Of a stretch of DNA of 64,000 nt, positions 35,468 through 45,668 are shown piece after piece. The position numbers and the translations under genes were made by a program. The stretch spans positions 117,789,074 to 117,853,073 of the forward strand of contig NC_081840.1 of assembly GCF_963259705.1 (NCBI RefSeq). The letters are read 5' to 3'. A model generated the notes under the pieces. The model searched no databases, was not told the DNA's origin, and was given only the letters and a program-made list of their open reading frames with translations. The stretch comes from Myotis daubentonii (lineage: Eukaryota > Chordata > Mammalia > Chiroptera > Vespertilionidae). The first letter of the stretch is position 1, and each line of letters begins with the position of its first letter.

Positions 35468-35471
35468 TCTA

Positions 35472-36021
35472 TCCTATCTAATAAAAGAGAAACATGGTAA
35501 TTGGCATACGACCGCTACACTTCCCATTGGCTAATCAGTGAGATATGCAAATTAACTGCCAGCCAAGATGGTGCCGGCAGCCAGGCAGCTTGAAACTAAC
35601 ATGAGGCTTGCTTGCTTCAGTGACGGAGGACTCCAACGTTCCCCACCTGCCTTGCCGGCCTCTGAGCATGCAGTTTAAAAAACATTGTAACAAATATAGA
35701 AGCTAAACAAAACCCCAGAAACCTGCTTTCAGCGAGCCCGGGATCTCAGAGCTGGAGATGATACAGAGTTTTGATTATAGAACCTAAACAAACCAGATAC
35801 CTTCTTTCAGCAGCAGAGGCCTCAGAGGTGGAGCCAGAGCTAAAGCTGGCCCAGGAAGAAAAAAAAAAGTAAAAAAGGAGCAGTTGGGAGCTTCAGTCGG
35901 CCTGAAAACAGCCATCATCCCCTCACCCAGGCTGGCCAGGCACCCCAGTAGGGACCCCCACCCTGATCCAGGACACCCTTCAGGGCAAACCAGCCAGCCC
36001 CACCCATGCACCAGGCCTCTA
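35472..36021 (+). mobile_element. Helitron, second of the array
   Basis: It starts TCCTATCTAATAAAAG (or four bases earlier at TCTATCC, flush with the previous CTAG). The first 100 bp carry CCATTGGCTAATCAG, an octamer and AAGATGG as in 24392-24974. The middle (35580-35870) is not shared with other copies here and might be captured host sequence. The 3' end reads CCAGGCCTCTA and passes without a G into the next element. Confidence 0.85.
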
Positions 36022-36743
36022 TCCTATATAGTAAAAGGGTAATATGCCTCCCAGCACCGGGATCAGCAGAGCTGAGAGGCCTCCTGGCACCAGGATCAGC
36101 GTGACAGGTGGCAGCGCCCAAACCCCCGGATCGCCCTGCGGCTCTGTGTGTGACTGGGGGCGGGGCCAAAACCTCCCTATCCGGCCCTGCTCTGTGGGTG
36201 ATAGAGGGCGGCGCCCCAACCCCCTGATCCGCCCTGCCCTGAGTGTGACAGGGGGCGGTGCCCCAACTCCCCTATCGGCCCTACTCTCTGAGTGACGTGG
36301 GGAGCTTCTCAACCCCCTGATTAACCCTGCTCTGTGCGTGACAGGGTAAGGAGCCCCAACCCCCCTGATCGGCCCTGCTCTGTGCATGACAGGGGTAGCA
36401 CTGCAACCTCCTCATCGACTCTGCCTTGAGTGTGACAGAGGGCGGTGCCCCAACCCCCAAATCGGCCCTACCTTGAGCATGACTGAGGGTGGCACCGCAA
36501 CCTCCCAATCCGCCCTGCTCTGTGCATGACAGGGGGCGGTGCCCCAGCTCCCCAATCGGCCCTGCTCTGAGCCCGACCAGGGGCTGCACCTAGGGATTAG
36601 GCCTGACCTCTGCCACCCGGGAGCAGGCCTAAGCCAGCAGGTCGTTATCTCCCGAGGGGTCCCAGATTGTGAGAGGGCACAGGCCGGGCTGAGGGACACC
36701 CCTCCCCAGCCAGTGCACAAATTTTTGTGCACCAAGCCTCTAG
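36022..36743 (+). mobile_element. Helitron, third of the array, with minisatellite
   Basis: It starts TCCTATATAGTAAAAGGG at 36022 and ends with GTGCACAAATTTTTGTGCAC plus CAAGCCTCTAG at 36743. Most of the body is a GC-rich tandem repeat (36099-36590). All long frames through it follow from the repeat. Confidence 0.9.
36099..36590. repeat. GC-rich minisatellite inside a Helitron
   Basis: About nine imperfect units of roughly 50-60 bp. Each has 'ctctgtgngtgacaggg', a 'ggcggtgccccaac' block and a 'ccctgatcggccctg' block. Units differ by many substitutions, so the array is not recent. Confidence 0.88.
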
Positions 36744-37038
36744 TATATACATAAAACCTTAAGCAACCATTACAACCGGTCAACTGAACGACCCGTCAAC
36801 CAGTCACTATGATGCACAATGACCACCAGGGGACAGATGCTCAATGCAAGAGCTGCCCCCTGGTGGTCAGTGCACTCCCACAACCAACCTCTTGCAGCCA
36901 GCCAACATCCTGCAGTCCTTCCCCCCCACCAGCTGGCCACACCTCGATCAGGACTGGGTGAGATGGCTCTGATCAGCCCTGATTGCCGGCCAGGTTGAGG
37001 GACACTGTTGTGCACAACTTCATGCACCAGGCCTCTAG
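36744..37038 (+). mobile_element. Helitron, fourth of the array
   Basis: The 5' end is decayed (TATATACATAAAACC, no TC). A stem is formed by 'gaccaccaggggacag' (36820-36836) and 'ctgccccctggtggtcagtg' (36852-36871). The 3' end is a degraded GTGCAC hairpin and CAGGCCTCTAG at 37038 before T. It matches 55819-56182 in plan. Confidence 0.83.
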
Positions 37039-37244
37039 TTCATAAATGATAATACAAAAATGAACTCTGGTTTGCATACTTATAACTATAAACCTACTTT
37101 TGACCTGCTCTGTATATTATTCCTTAAATTCATACAGCCTTTTGAGGGGCTTTAAAAATTTTATAGTATTAATACCAATTTTGAAATACTTATGAAAAAA
37201 AAATCCTCCCAAAATATAATTAAATTCCATGTGTAAGAGCTTTT

Positions 37245-37269
37245 TTAGAAATAGTGGAAGGGAGGGAGG

Positions 37270-37328
<59 letters not shown>

Positions 37329-37472
37329 ATGTGAGAGACACCCATTGATTGGTTACCTCCCTCATGTGCCTGACCTGAGCCAGAGATCAAACATGCCCTT
37401 CACCTGGAATCAAACCCCAGCCCTTTGGTCCTAGGGCCAACACTCTAACCACTGAGAAACACTGCACAAACA
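37245..37472 (-). mobile_element. tRNA-derived SINE with (AG)n tract
   Basis: A reversed SINE: the AG tract at the left (37261-37325) replaces the usual body, and the decayed tRNA-like head ends near 37460 ('aaccactgagaaacactgc'). Older than the clean Ves copies. No duplication found. Confidence 0.7.
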
Positions 37473-38303
37473 CTTTGTTTAATGGGGGAAAGTTTTTGCC
37501 TTGGATGATAACTACAAGTTATAAGAGCAGATAATCAATATTTGCATATACAAAGCAACAGAACATACTGGATCATTAGTAAGGTTTTGTGAAGGGAAAA
37601 TCAAAACAGACTCATTTTACTTTCTTCTAGTAATATCGAACTTATAAATTAAAAGAAAACACCTTATGATTATTTTATCTTTTTAAAGTACCATTAAACA
37701 TTTTAAACATTTCTAATTTGCTCTGAATTTTTCTTACATCAGTATAACTGAGTGAAAGAAGTGGATGAAACCACTAAAACTTTGTTACTCAAGTAGTATT
37801 ATATGGTTTTACTAAAGGGTTTCACTGTCATTCTATTTTCATTAGTAACACCAGACTATAATTTGATATGAGTTTTGAAAACAGATTTAAGTAGCAATTA
37901 TAAATTGGTTTTGTATTCAAAATCATATTTGAAGAAAATAGGAATTCCCTTACCTCAACCATTTTCAATATATTTTGAACTGAACTCTTTTTTTTAACCA
38001 AAATCTTATTCAAAATCCAGTATATAAATTATATAAGAATAGAGTAACTTTGCTTATAAGGGATTGAAAAAAGGGTCAAGAGGCCCAACCTCTAGTCACA
38101 GTAGTCCCCTGGGGCACATCCAAAGATTGCTTAAGGCTCCTTAGAGTAACAATCACTGCTTTAGTTGGGTGGAAAGTAGGTCTATGCCTCTCTCTGCACC
38201 TGGGAATTACATTTTTTATAGTAACCAATTACCTTAAACTCAGCTAAGTTAATGGCATTTTGCTAACTTATTAGCAAACACCTCATATACATAATGTTTT
38301 ATA
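37473..38303. other. unassigned AT-rich sequence
   Basis: No gene or assignable repeat. Confidence 0.4.
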
Positions 38304-38316
38304 TAGACTACTTTTT

Positions 38317-38351
38317 TATTATTCTTTTAATCCTCACCTAAGGATATTTAT

Positions 38352-38399
<48 letters not shown>

Positions 38400-38521
38400 A
38401 TTGTGAGAGAGAGAAACATAGATTGGTTGCCTTCCATACGCACCCTGACCACAGGGATCAAACTGGAAGCCTTTTGAGGCATAGTATGATGCTCCAAGCA
38501 ACTGAGCCATCTGGCTGGGGC
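38317..38521 (-). mobile_element. Ves-like SINE with (AG)n tract
   Basis: Reversed, with an AG microsatellite at 38353-38397 and the tRNA-like head at the right ('caactgagccatctggctgg'). It is flanked by the 13-bp duplication tagactacttttt at 38304-38316 and 38522-38534. Confidence 0.88.
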
Positions 38522-38879
38522 TAGACTACTTTTTAGGTTAACTCAGTGATATACTGGCATGAGGCAAACATTATGAAATGAGTTGCAAAAAATTTTTGAC
38601 TAGTAATATTTAAAGTGCCAATTTTTGCAAATATTTCACTTGAAAAAAAAATAAGAACAGTAAAAGGAGTAGAGTAACAGCTGACATGGGGATTGCTTAT
38701 AACTTAAATATGACTTTGGGAGTGGATAAAGGAAATGAACAGTGTCCATCAACTTGTTTTTTTCTTCATTTCAATCTCTATCTGTATCTTACTATCTCTC
38801 TTTTTTTCTTCTGGATTACATACCAATGAATCTGTCATAGCTGTTCTATTCACCCACAATGAACTCTTCAACAAGATCT

Positions 38880-39030
38880 TTAGCTTTCACTTCAGTTTTC
38901 TCATGTAAGCAAAAAAGTTAGCCATGCCTCCTTCCTCACGGGGTCATGTGATCACTAAATGATACAGCCCATGTAAAACACTTATCAGAGTGTCTGGCTA
39001 GTAGTTAGGGTTCAATAAACATTAATGATT
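38880..39030 (+). repeat. MIR SINE, old copy
   Basis: 'cttcagttttctcatgtaag', 'gtgtctggctagtagttagg' and 'gttcaataaacattaatgat' follow the MIR 3' half. Confidence 0.6.
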
Positions 39031-40397
39031 GGTCTTTTAATTAGCTATTTTATTTTTATTTTTACTTCCTGCCTCAAGTTCCATTTTAATATTTACTGTG
39101 TTTCTTATTTTTACTTATTGAAGAAAAAAAAGGATTTTTGACTTTTCAACATATTGGTTTGGGTGTGCTTTAATGAAATAATAGTCTATAAAGGAAAACA
39201 AAGCATTGTAACTCATAAATCTCTATATTATAAAAACTTGGGTGCACAAAATAGTGAAATGTCAGCACAAATTAACTATGATTTTTAGTACACTATGACT
39301 TTACATTTTGGAGTCTTAGCTAAGCAGTTTTTGTAGGAGTCAGTCACCTTAGTGGAGAAAACAATTATTTTAGAAATCAGGGGAAAATATGGAACTAAAA
39401 TTTGCTTTGGAGTAATCATGTGTAAATAAAATTATATTAATAATCAAAAGTTAGAATTTGGATAAGTTTTTAAGAATTGTGTCCTAACATTATTGGTGTT
39501 GCTATATATCCAAAGGGAAAAAGTAAAGGTCTCTTCAGCCTAAGTAATTTATCAAAATCAGAAGGTGCTGAGCCAGACACAGGGCTGAGATGGGAACTTT
39601 TACATTATCAGTCCTGCTGCCCTGGATGCCTCTTTTCAGGGCAGTGTTTTCAGGGCATTGTCTAATCACAGTCTCTGTATTCTCCAGGTTTTACTTATAC
39701 TCGCAGCTCATTCTCTTCCATACAGCAATCCTTTGCAAAAGGGCCAAGAGCCACATTATACACCTTTGAGTTTCATCAATATTTATATCATTTTACATAA
39801 AAAACTACACAAGTTTTTAGATAGTAAGCCAAGCTTAATCACATAATTTCCTGTGCTTTTTTGTTGGTATTTTCTAAAAATAAGCTTTTCAAAATTGATA
39901 GATGGGAGCAGACTTACATTAGAGATTTTTAAGTGTATTTAAAAGATGTGAAATGAAGGAAAGAATTAAGAGGTGACGCTATTGCTAATATTAGTGGAAT
40001 GATTGATGGGGGCCGGGGGAGGGAGAGCCCAGTCTTTGGGGCAAAGAGAAGGTTAGTGGTGCAGGTATTGAGGTTTGGAACAATTTTTAAGTTCATCTCT
40101 CTGGTAGTGAGTATGCCAAAACTTGCACTGGCTACTGTCAGAGGGTGTGCCTTCATATCTAAAGGGAGGAATCCTACAGGAAAGAAAATGACCAAATAGA
40201 GCAAAGGAGAACGAATAATTTCCTATTTACCTCAAGAAAGCTTAAAGGGACAGCTTCAATCCTGCTGTATATAGATTTTCCCCACAAGATTATTGTAGAG
40301 GAAATCACATAAGTAAACAAATCTCTGTGGTTGTGAAAATTAAATCAAGTATTATATCTTTCCTAGATATTTCTGTTATTTTGGGTGTATATTCCCA

Positions 40398-40446
40398 TAC
40401 ACACACACACACAACACACATACACACACACATGCACACACACATG
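40398..40446. repeat. (CA)n microsatellite
   Basis: A CA run with a few AT and GC interruptions. Confidence 0.92.
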
Positions 40447-40485
40447 CAATCTGTCCTAAACACAATTATATGATAATTTATAGTA

Positions 40486-40487
<2 letters not shown>

Positions 40488-40541
<54 letters not shown>
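40488..40541. repeat. (AT)n microsatellite
   Basis: A pure AT run of about 50 bp, able to form cruciform DNA. Confidence 0.95.
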
Positions 40542-40543
<2 letters not shown>

Positions 40544-41917
40544 AGTTTTCTTGCAGTGATGATCATTCTCTTGTGAAATGTTGAAGTAATTTACTACTAT
40601 TTTCTCCTTCACTAGATTTTGCCCTAAAAGCAATGAGAGGACTTTGTCATACTTCACTTCTCATCCCGGGCCACCTTGTCATTAGGGTGACAGATAAACC
40701 AAGAATACATGTAGAATGGTATTATAAGTCCCTTTCTTCATTAACATTAATCTATATATTTTAAGTATATATGACTATTTTCTGGGCCTGTTAAGTTATA
40801 GAAACTAAAACCCTTTTCTCTCTGATTTTCTAAGTGGTACATGCCTATGTTGCCAGCACGAATATGTTTCTCTCCTAGCTAGAGCACTTCAGCATGCCTG
40901 GTGTTCGCTAGTTTATGTAACCACTTAGCTTGTTCTATTAGACAAAGTCAGGATTGAATATATATGTGATAGAAAATCCTGGTACTCTGGAAAGAGAGTA
41001 GAAAAAATAATATTGCCTTTTTTTAGAGCATGAGTAATCTCAATAGTGCTAAGTGTCTAATATTACTTAATGGAAAAATCCACGGTACAGTGCCAACGAA
41101 ATGAAATCATGATGTAAGTTAGGGTGCCCCTTCAAAACAGCATCTCAAGTACATACTTATGCACTTCTGAGTTCAACCCACAGCAGCCATGCAGCCTCCG
41201 AGCTTGTTATGGAATTTCGTATTTCTTTAATGGAAATGGCCCCATGCTGCGCTTTCACTTTGCCTACGGTGGCAGTAATAGCTAGTAATCAAGTCATAAT
41301 GTAATAATCACGACTACAGGGAAATGCTGGCTGATGTAATAGGTTGCAAGGGGAAAAATATCAGTGATTTTCCAGACTTCATTCCATCAATCTTTTTTGT
41401 TTGTTTGTTTTATGTTGAAATAATCTAAGTTTATAGGTAAAAACAGACCCTCAAAAGTGCCTACACTGGTAAGGGTATGTCACTTGCTTAATCCTGTTGA
41501 ATTTTTCTCATTTGGGTACTCACAAAGAGTCACAAACTTGGGGATTTTTATGTTGAAATCTGAGAAAAGCATTTCACTCTGAGCAAGAGCCCAGAGCATT
41601 ACTAATGTTAGAGTCCCTCCCATATTTAGCTGATATTGTATAAATCAGGCATTAATGAAACATTTCTATTTTATATCTTGCAATGATCTGACTTCTTTCA
41701 AAAACTGATTTTTTATAATATTTAAGGAATTTATATAAAAATTACTTCTTGCTGCTTAGAAAGGGTTGTTACTACTGCTTCTTATATTGTTCCTTGAATT
41801 GTCTCAAGGAAGGTACAAAGTCTTCTAATTTAGAAATGTCAATTATACACTCAGTCTTTACATTTTTTGGATATGAGAACTTGTCCCTGGGAAGTTACTT
41901 ACTTTCTCCAAGTTTTT

Positions 41918-42131
41918 TTTTTTTAATATATTTTACTGATTTTTTACAGAGAGGAAGGGAGAGAGAGAGTTAGAAGCATCGATGAGAGAGAAACATCTAT
42001 CAGCCGCCTCCTGCACATCTCTTACTGGGGATGTGCCCGCAACCCAGGTACATGCCCTTGACCGGAATCGAACCTGGGACCTTTCAGTCAGCAGGCCGAC
42101 GCTCTATCCACTGAGCCAAACCGGTTTTGGC
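41918..42131 (-). mobile_element. young Ves SINE
   Basis: A full-length reversed copy with a clean T tail, 'catcgatgagagagaaacat' body and an intact tRNA-like head (box B 'ggaatcgaacctggg' reversed, box A 'ctatccactgagccaaacc' reversed). The perfect 17-bp duplication actttctccaagttttt at 41901-41917 and 42132-42148 and the low decay suggest recent insertion. Confidence 0.95.
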
Positions 42132-42148
42132 ACTTTCTCCAAGTTTTT

Positions 42149-43150
42149 ACTTGCAGAGTGATACAAATGAATATGGTTACTGATGAAAATGGATCATATA
42201 TAGCTTCTTTCTTACAATGACATAGCCTAGCTAAAGAAAATGGTTGTGCAAGGGCCAATGAAATCCTACTAGTATTTATAGTACTAGGCAGATCTTAAGG
42301 ATTAGAGCATCATTTACTTAATTATGTCATTCAGCCAACTCCAAGTACTTAATTGCACGAAATTGTCCTCCCATTGGATGTTTCCTTGATCTATAAGGAA
42401 ATCTTTCTCCCTCAGTTTTACGTAGGTGTTATTAAGGAAGAGGTCTTTGCTCACATAGGTGAACCTTGCTTCAAAGACCTCTCTGAAAACTACATAATCT
42501 CAAAAGTGTTAAGAAAATTTTTAAAAAAAAGACACCTCATTAATTTAAATCAGATTTTTCTATTATTTCTATTGGCTATGCTGATTCCCACTAACTGCCA
42601 ATAGTTTGTCTGCTCCTAGAGTTTATGCTTCATGAGTGCTGAGCATGTTCCAAATGTAGCTTGAAGAAGAGTTATAGTAGTAATAGTCTCATATCATCAC
42701 TGTTTCTAAAGAATAAATAATTATTAAGTTTTTCATTGAAAAGATCAGAATTGCATCTAGACTTTGACAATTAAACAGTTTATGTTTTAATGATGAAGTT
42801 ATTTGGAAGTATTTGCCATTTTGCCTTCTCATTGGTTGCTAGGTTTTAGGATGAAATGTCTCTGATTTCTACTTTTGAGTATTGCTATAGTGCTTTCTTA
42901 TTGTTCATTAAATATCTCAAATATCCCAGCCATTGTTCTTTTAATTTTGTTATTTTTATATAAAAATTTCTCTCATGATGAGTTGCTTATATGTAAAAAG
43001 GAAATAAAATGTGTTTGAGGACACATGGATAGGAGAAGCCTTAATCATATTGTACTAAGTACTTAATCACATAAATAAAATAGTGTTTAAAATTTCAGGA
43101 ATATTGGGGGAAAAAGTTGTTCAATCATCCAATAAATATTTGTAAACCAT
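42149..43150. other. unassigned sequence
   Basis: No gene or assignable repeat. The 83-residue frame at 42353-42604 has no known motif. Confidence 0.4.
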
Positions 43151-43163
43151 ACCACAACATTTT

Positions 43164-43384
43164 TTTTTAAAATATATTTTATTGTTTTTTTACAGAGATT
43201 AAGGGAGGGGGATAGAGAGTTAGAAAGATCGATGAGAGCGAAACATGGATCAGCTGCCTCCTGCACACTCCCTACTGGGGATGTGCCCACAACCAAGGTA
43301 CATGCCCTTGACTGCAATCGAACCTGGGACCCTTGAGTCCACAGGCTGACGCTCTATCCACTGAGCCAAACCGGTTAGAGCTAG
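43164..43384 (-). mobile_element. young Ves SINE
   Basis: Reversed and full-length, very similar to 41918-42131. It has the 13-bp duplication accacaacatttt at 43151-43163 and 43385-43397. Confidence 0.95.
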
Positions 43385-43397
43385 ACCACAACATTTT

Positions 43398-43884
43398 AAT
43401 CTTAATACTGAACACCCAGAAAGTGTGCCTTTGACCTACTAAAGGGCTCTAAATTATTTTAAAAGCTTTAAATTTTGCTTCAATAAATAAACTCTCTAAA
43501 ATCAATAAAGATATATTTAAAAATAAATAAATAAACTAAATTATTTATCATCCATATATACCATTCATAATAAATAGTACTGTTTTATAAAGAATAAAAT
43601 AAAGCCAAAAATGGATAAAATGAAACAGTTTAAAATTTGTAAAAGAAAAAATAATGAAAAAATCATGTTATCTATGTTGTCTTAAAAAATGTGTGTATGT
43701 GTTAGAAATAACCAATGAAACACTGACATCAGTCAAATATGCATATAGTAAAAACATTACCTACAGAAAATAATGGAAAAATAAAATTGTCCTGACAAAA
43801 TTTCTGTTTGCCAAATTTGACCTCAGGAATTTGGAATCGATAGACACAATAATCTCAAACCAAGTGACAGAAATCACAATTAAA
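43398..43884. other. unassigned AT-rich sequence
   Basis: The stretch 43488-43540 may be the tail of a lost SINE ('ctctctaaaatcaataaaga'). Nothing else seen. Confidence 0.35.
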
Positions 43885-43894
43885 ATTTGATATG

Positions 43895-43973
43895 CGATAT
43901 GCCAAGGTTGTGGGTTTGATTCCCAGGGCACATACAAGAATCAACCAATGAATGCATCAATAAGTGGAGTAAG

Positions 43974-44017
<44 letters not shown>

Positions 44018-44038
44018 CCAATCAATCAATAAATTTTT
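43895..44038 (+). mobile_element. truncated Ves SINE
   Basis: It lacks the box A half of the head and begins at 'gatatgccaaggttgtggg'. The body is shortened, a TC microsatellite (43977-44014) follows, and then an 'aatcaataaatt' tail. The 10-bp duplication atttgatatg lies at 43885-43894 and 44039-44048, so the 5' truncation happened at insertion. Confidence 0.85.
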
Positions 44039-44048
44039 ATTTGATATG

Positions 44049-44434
44049 GACAGAATCAAATTACTGAATCAAATCCTTTTCATGTAATTAACATTAGAAA
44101 TAATGGATCCAAATGAAAGTATTCAACCAAATGAATGGTAATGGAATTTAAAAGTATTTAATTTCCTTTACAATTAAATTGCCTTTGTGATTTTAATTTT
44201 AAGAAATATTTTCTCACTTAAAATATATCCACATTGGCAGTATAGTTATGATTTAAATATTTGTATTCATCCAAAAGGATAAACCCTGAGGCTCAAAGTC
44301 GAGAGGTTAAAATATCCTGTAGTTTTTGTCATCTTACCCTCACATTTGTCTTTATACTTGCATGTTTAGGTTCCTGTAAAGGACATTGTGACCAAGTACT
44401 TTATAGCATTATCCCTTTTTAATCCTCAGAACAA
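44049..44434. other. unassigned sequence
   Basis: No gene or assignable repeat. Confidence 0.4.
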
Positions 44435-45060
44435 ACTCATCAATTCATTCAACAAATGTTTATTGATTGTCTTTACTATTTAAGCCACTGTATTCAGGTT
44501 TGGGTTTATAGAGATAAATTAGACAGACATAGTTTCTGACCTCAAATATTTAACTGGACTATTATGATATAGTGTGGTAAGTGTTTGAATAGGGGAGTTG
44601 TGAATAGCAGAAAGGTAGGACATCTTTCCTGGACTTTGAGAGAAAAAAAAAAGGCTTTCAAGAGAAAGTGATTTTGAAGTTGAGAGTTGATAATTAACCA
44701 GAGCAAAAGAGAAGTGTTGGAGAAGGATAGGAACAGAATATAAGCACATCAGGCAGAAGAAAGTACTTGTTCAAAGCTTGCTTTCAACAATAAAGATTAA
44801 AAAAAAAAAAGCCAGCTGGTGAGAGCTTGGTTCCTGCAATGCCAGATCCTGAAGAGATTATAGGGAGCAGATCATAAAGAGCTCAGGAAATCCTTTTAAG
44901 GACTTTGGCCTTGCCTTGAGCCCTCATTTAAATATTTTAGTTAAGATACTAACGGAATCAGACTTTAATTTTACAAAGATTATTTTAGCAGCCTGCTAAA
45001 GAATGATTGAGCACGGGGAAGGAGGGCATAGTGGCAAGGTGGAAGAAAAGGATGCCAAGT
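44435..45060 (+). mobile_element. L2 (LINE-2) 3' fragment
   Basis: 'acaaatgtttattgattgtc', 'aaggactttggccttgcctt' and 'gattattttagcagcctgc' follow the L2 3' region in order. Strongly diverged. Confidence 0.6.
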
Positions 45061-45598
45061 GAAAGACTTGTGGTTACCTCCCCAGAGGTGATGGTCGCCT
45101 GGAGTACAACCTGTCGATTTTTACTGATTAAGTAAGTGAAGGACTATGCAACATTGAAGAAATATTTAGAAAGACATGAGTTTTTAGTGAGTACAATAGA
45201 GATGAAGCTCAGAAATACAAATATATAGTATTTAGAAATAAGACATCTCTGCTCCTTGAAAACAACTACATTTATTATATTATTCTCCAAGGACATCTTA
45301 ACTTAAAGAACTTGCTTCTTGATTTTCTTCATGGGTTCAAGGAATAGTAATAATAGTAAATTCCATGAAATAAAAAATGGGTTGAGTATTTCCATTTTAG
45401 ATGTATCTATTACAAAATGGAGCATGGCATTGAGAGCTTATGCTACTCCACAGAAGTAGGCAGACTGTCATGAGTTAGTGCTTCTTGGGGATTTTGAACT
45501 CAAGGTTGAATTGTTATTTTTCTTTCTGAAGTAGAAAAAAAAAGACATTATGGCAACGGCAAATCATGAAAATTGGGATGAGTTAATTTATTGTTGAT

Positions 45599-45668
45599 CA
45601 TAAAGTAAGAGGTTGTTGGCGTTGGTGGTATAGTGGTGAGCATAGCTGCCTTCCATAAAGTAAGAGGT
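45599..45668 (+). pseudogene. retroposed 5' half of tRNA-Gly(TCC)
   Basis: Positions 45619-45655 match, base for base as far as I can recall the gene, nucleotides 1-37 of the vertebrate tRNA-Gly with anticodon TCC. The match stops immediately after the anticodon (TCC at 45652-45654 or so, then A). The piece is flanked by the perfect 13-bp duplication taaagtaagaggt at 45601-45613 and 45656-45668, or 15 bp with the preceding CA. Five bases, tgttg, lie between the left duplication and the tRNA start. There is no A tail and no T-arm. It resembles a tailless retropseudogene, and its 3' end coincides with the site where stress-induced cleavage makes tRNA halves. It is not a functional tRNA gene. 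Confidence 0.85.

Larger units (their letters stand above)
38535..41900. other. long stretch with few repeats
   Basis: Apart from a probable MIR (38880-39030), a CA microsatellite (40398-40446) and an AT microsatellite (40488-40541), no repeat or gene was recognised. It is one of the least repeat-dense parts of the window. The segment 41040-41360 has a richer base mix with several CpGs and may be conserved regulatory sequence; this is inference. Confidence 0.45.

Noticed and set aside
36099..36590. CRISPR-like array
   Set aside because: Units are adjacent and diverged, without constant repeats and unique spacers, and lie inside a Helitron of a mammalian genome.
39220..39260. Very short Helitron-like piece (TCTATATTATAAAAACTTGG with a GTGCACAAA word)
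   Set aside because: It has a plausible 5' end but no hairpin partner and no CTAG terminus; too little to call.
45619..45655. A functional tRNA gene
   Set aside because: Only the first 37 nucleotides are present. The anticodon arm is incomplete and the variable loop, T-arm and acceptor 3' strand are missing.
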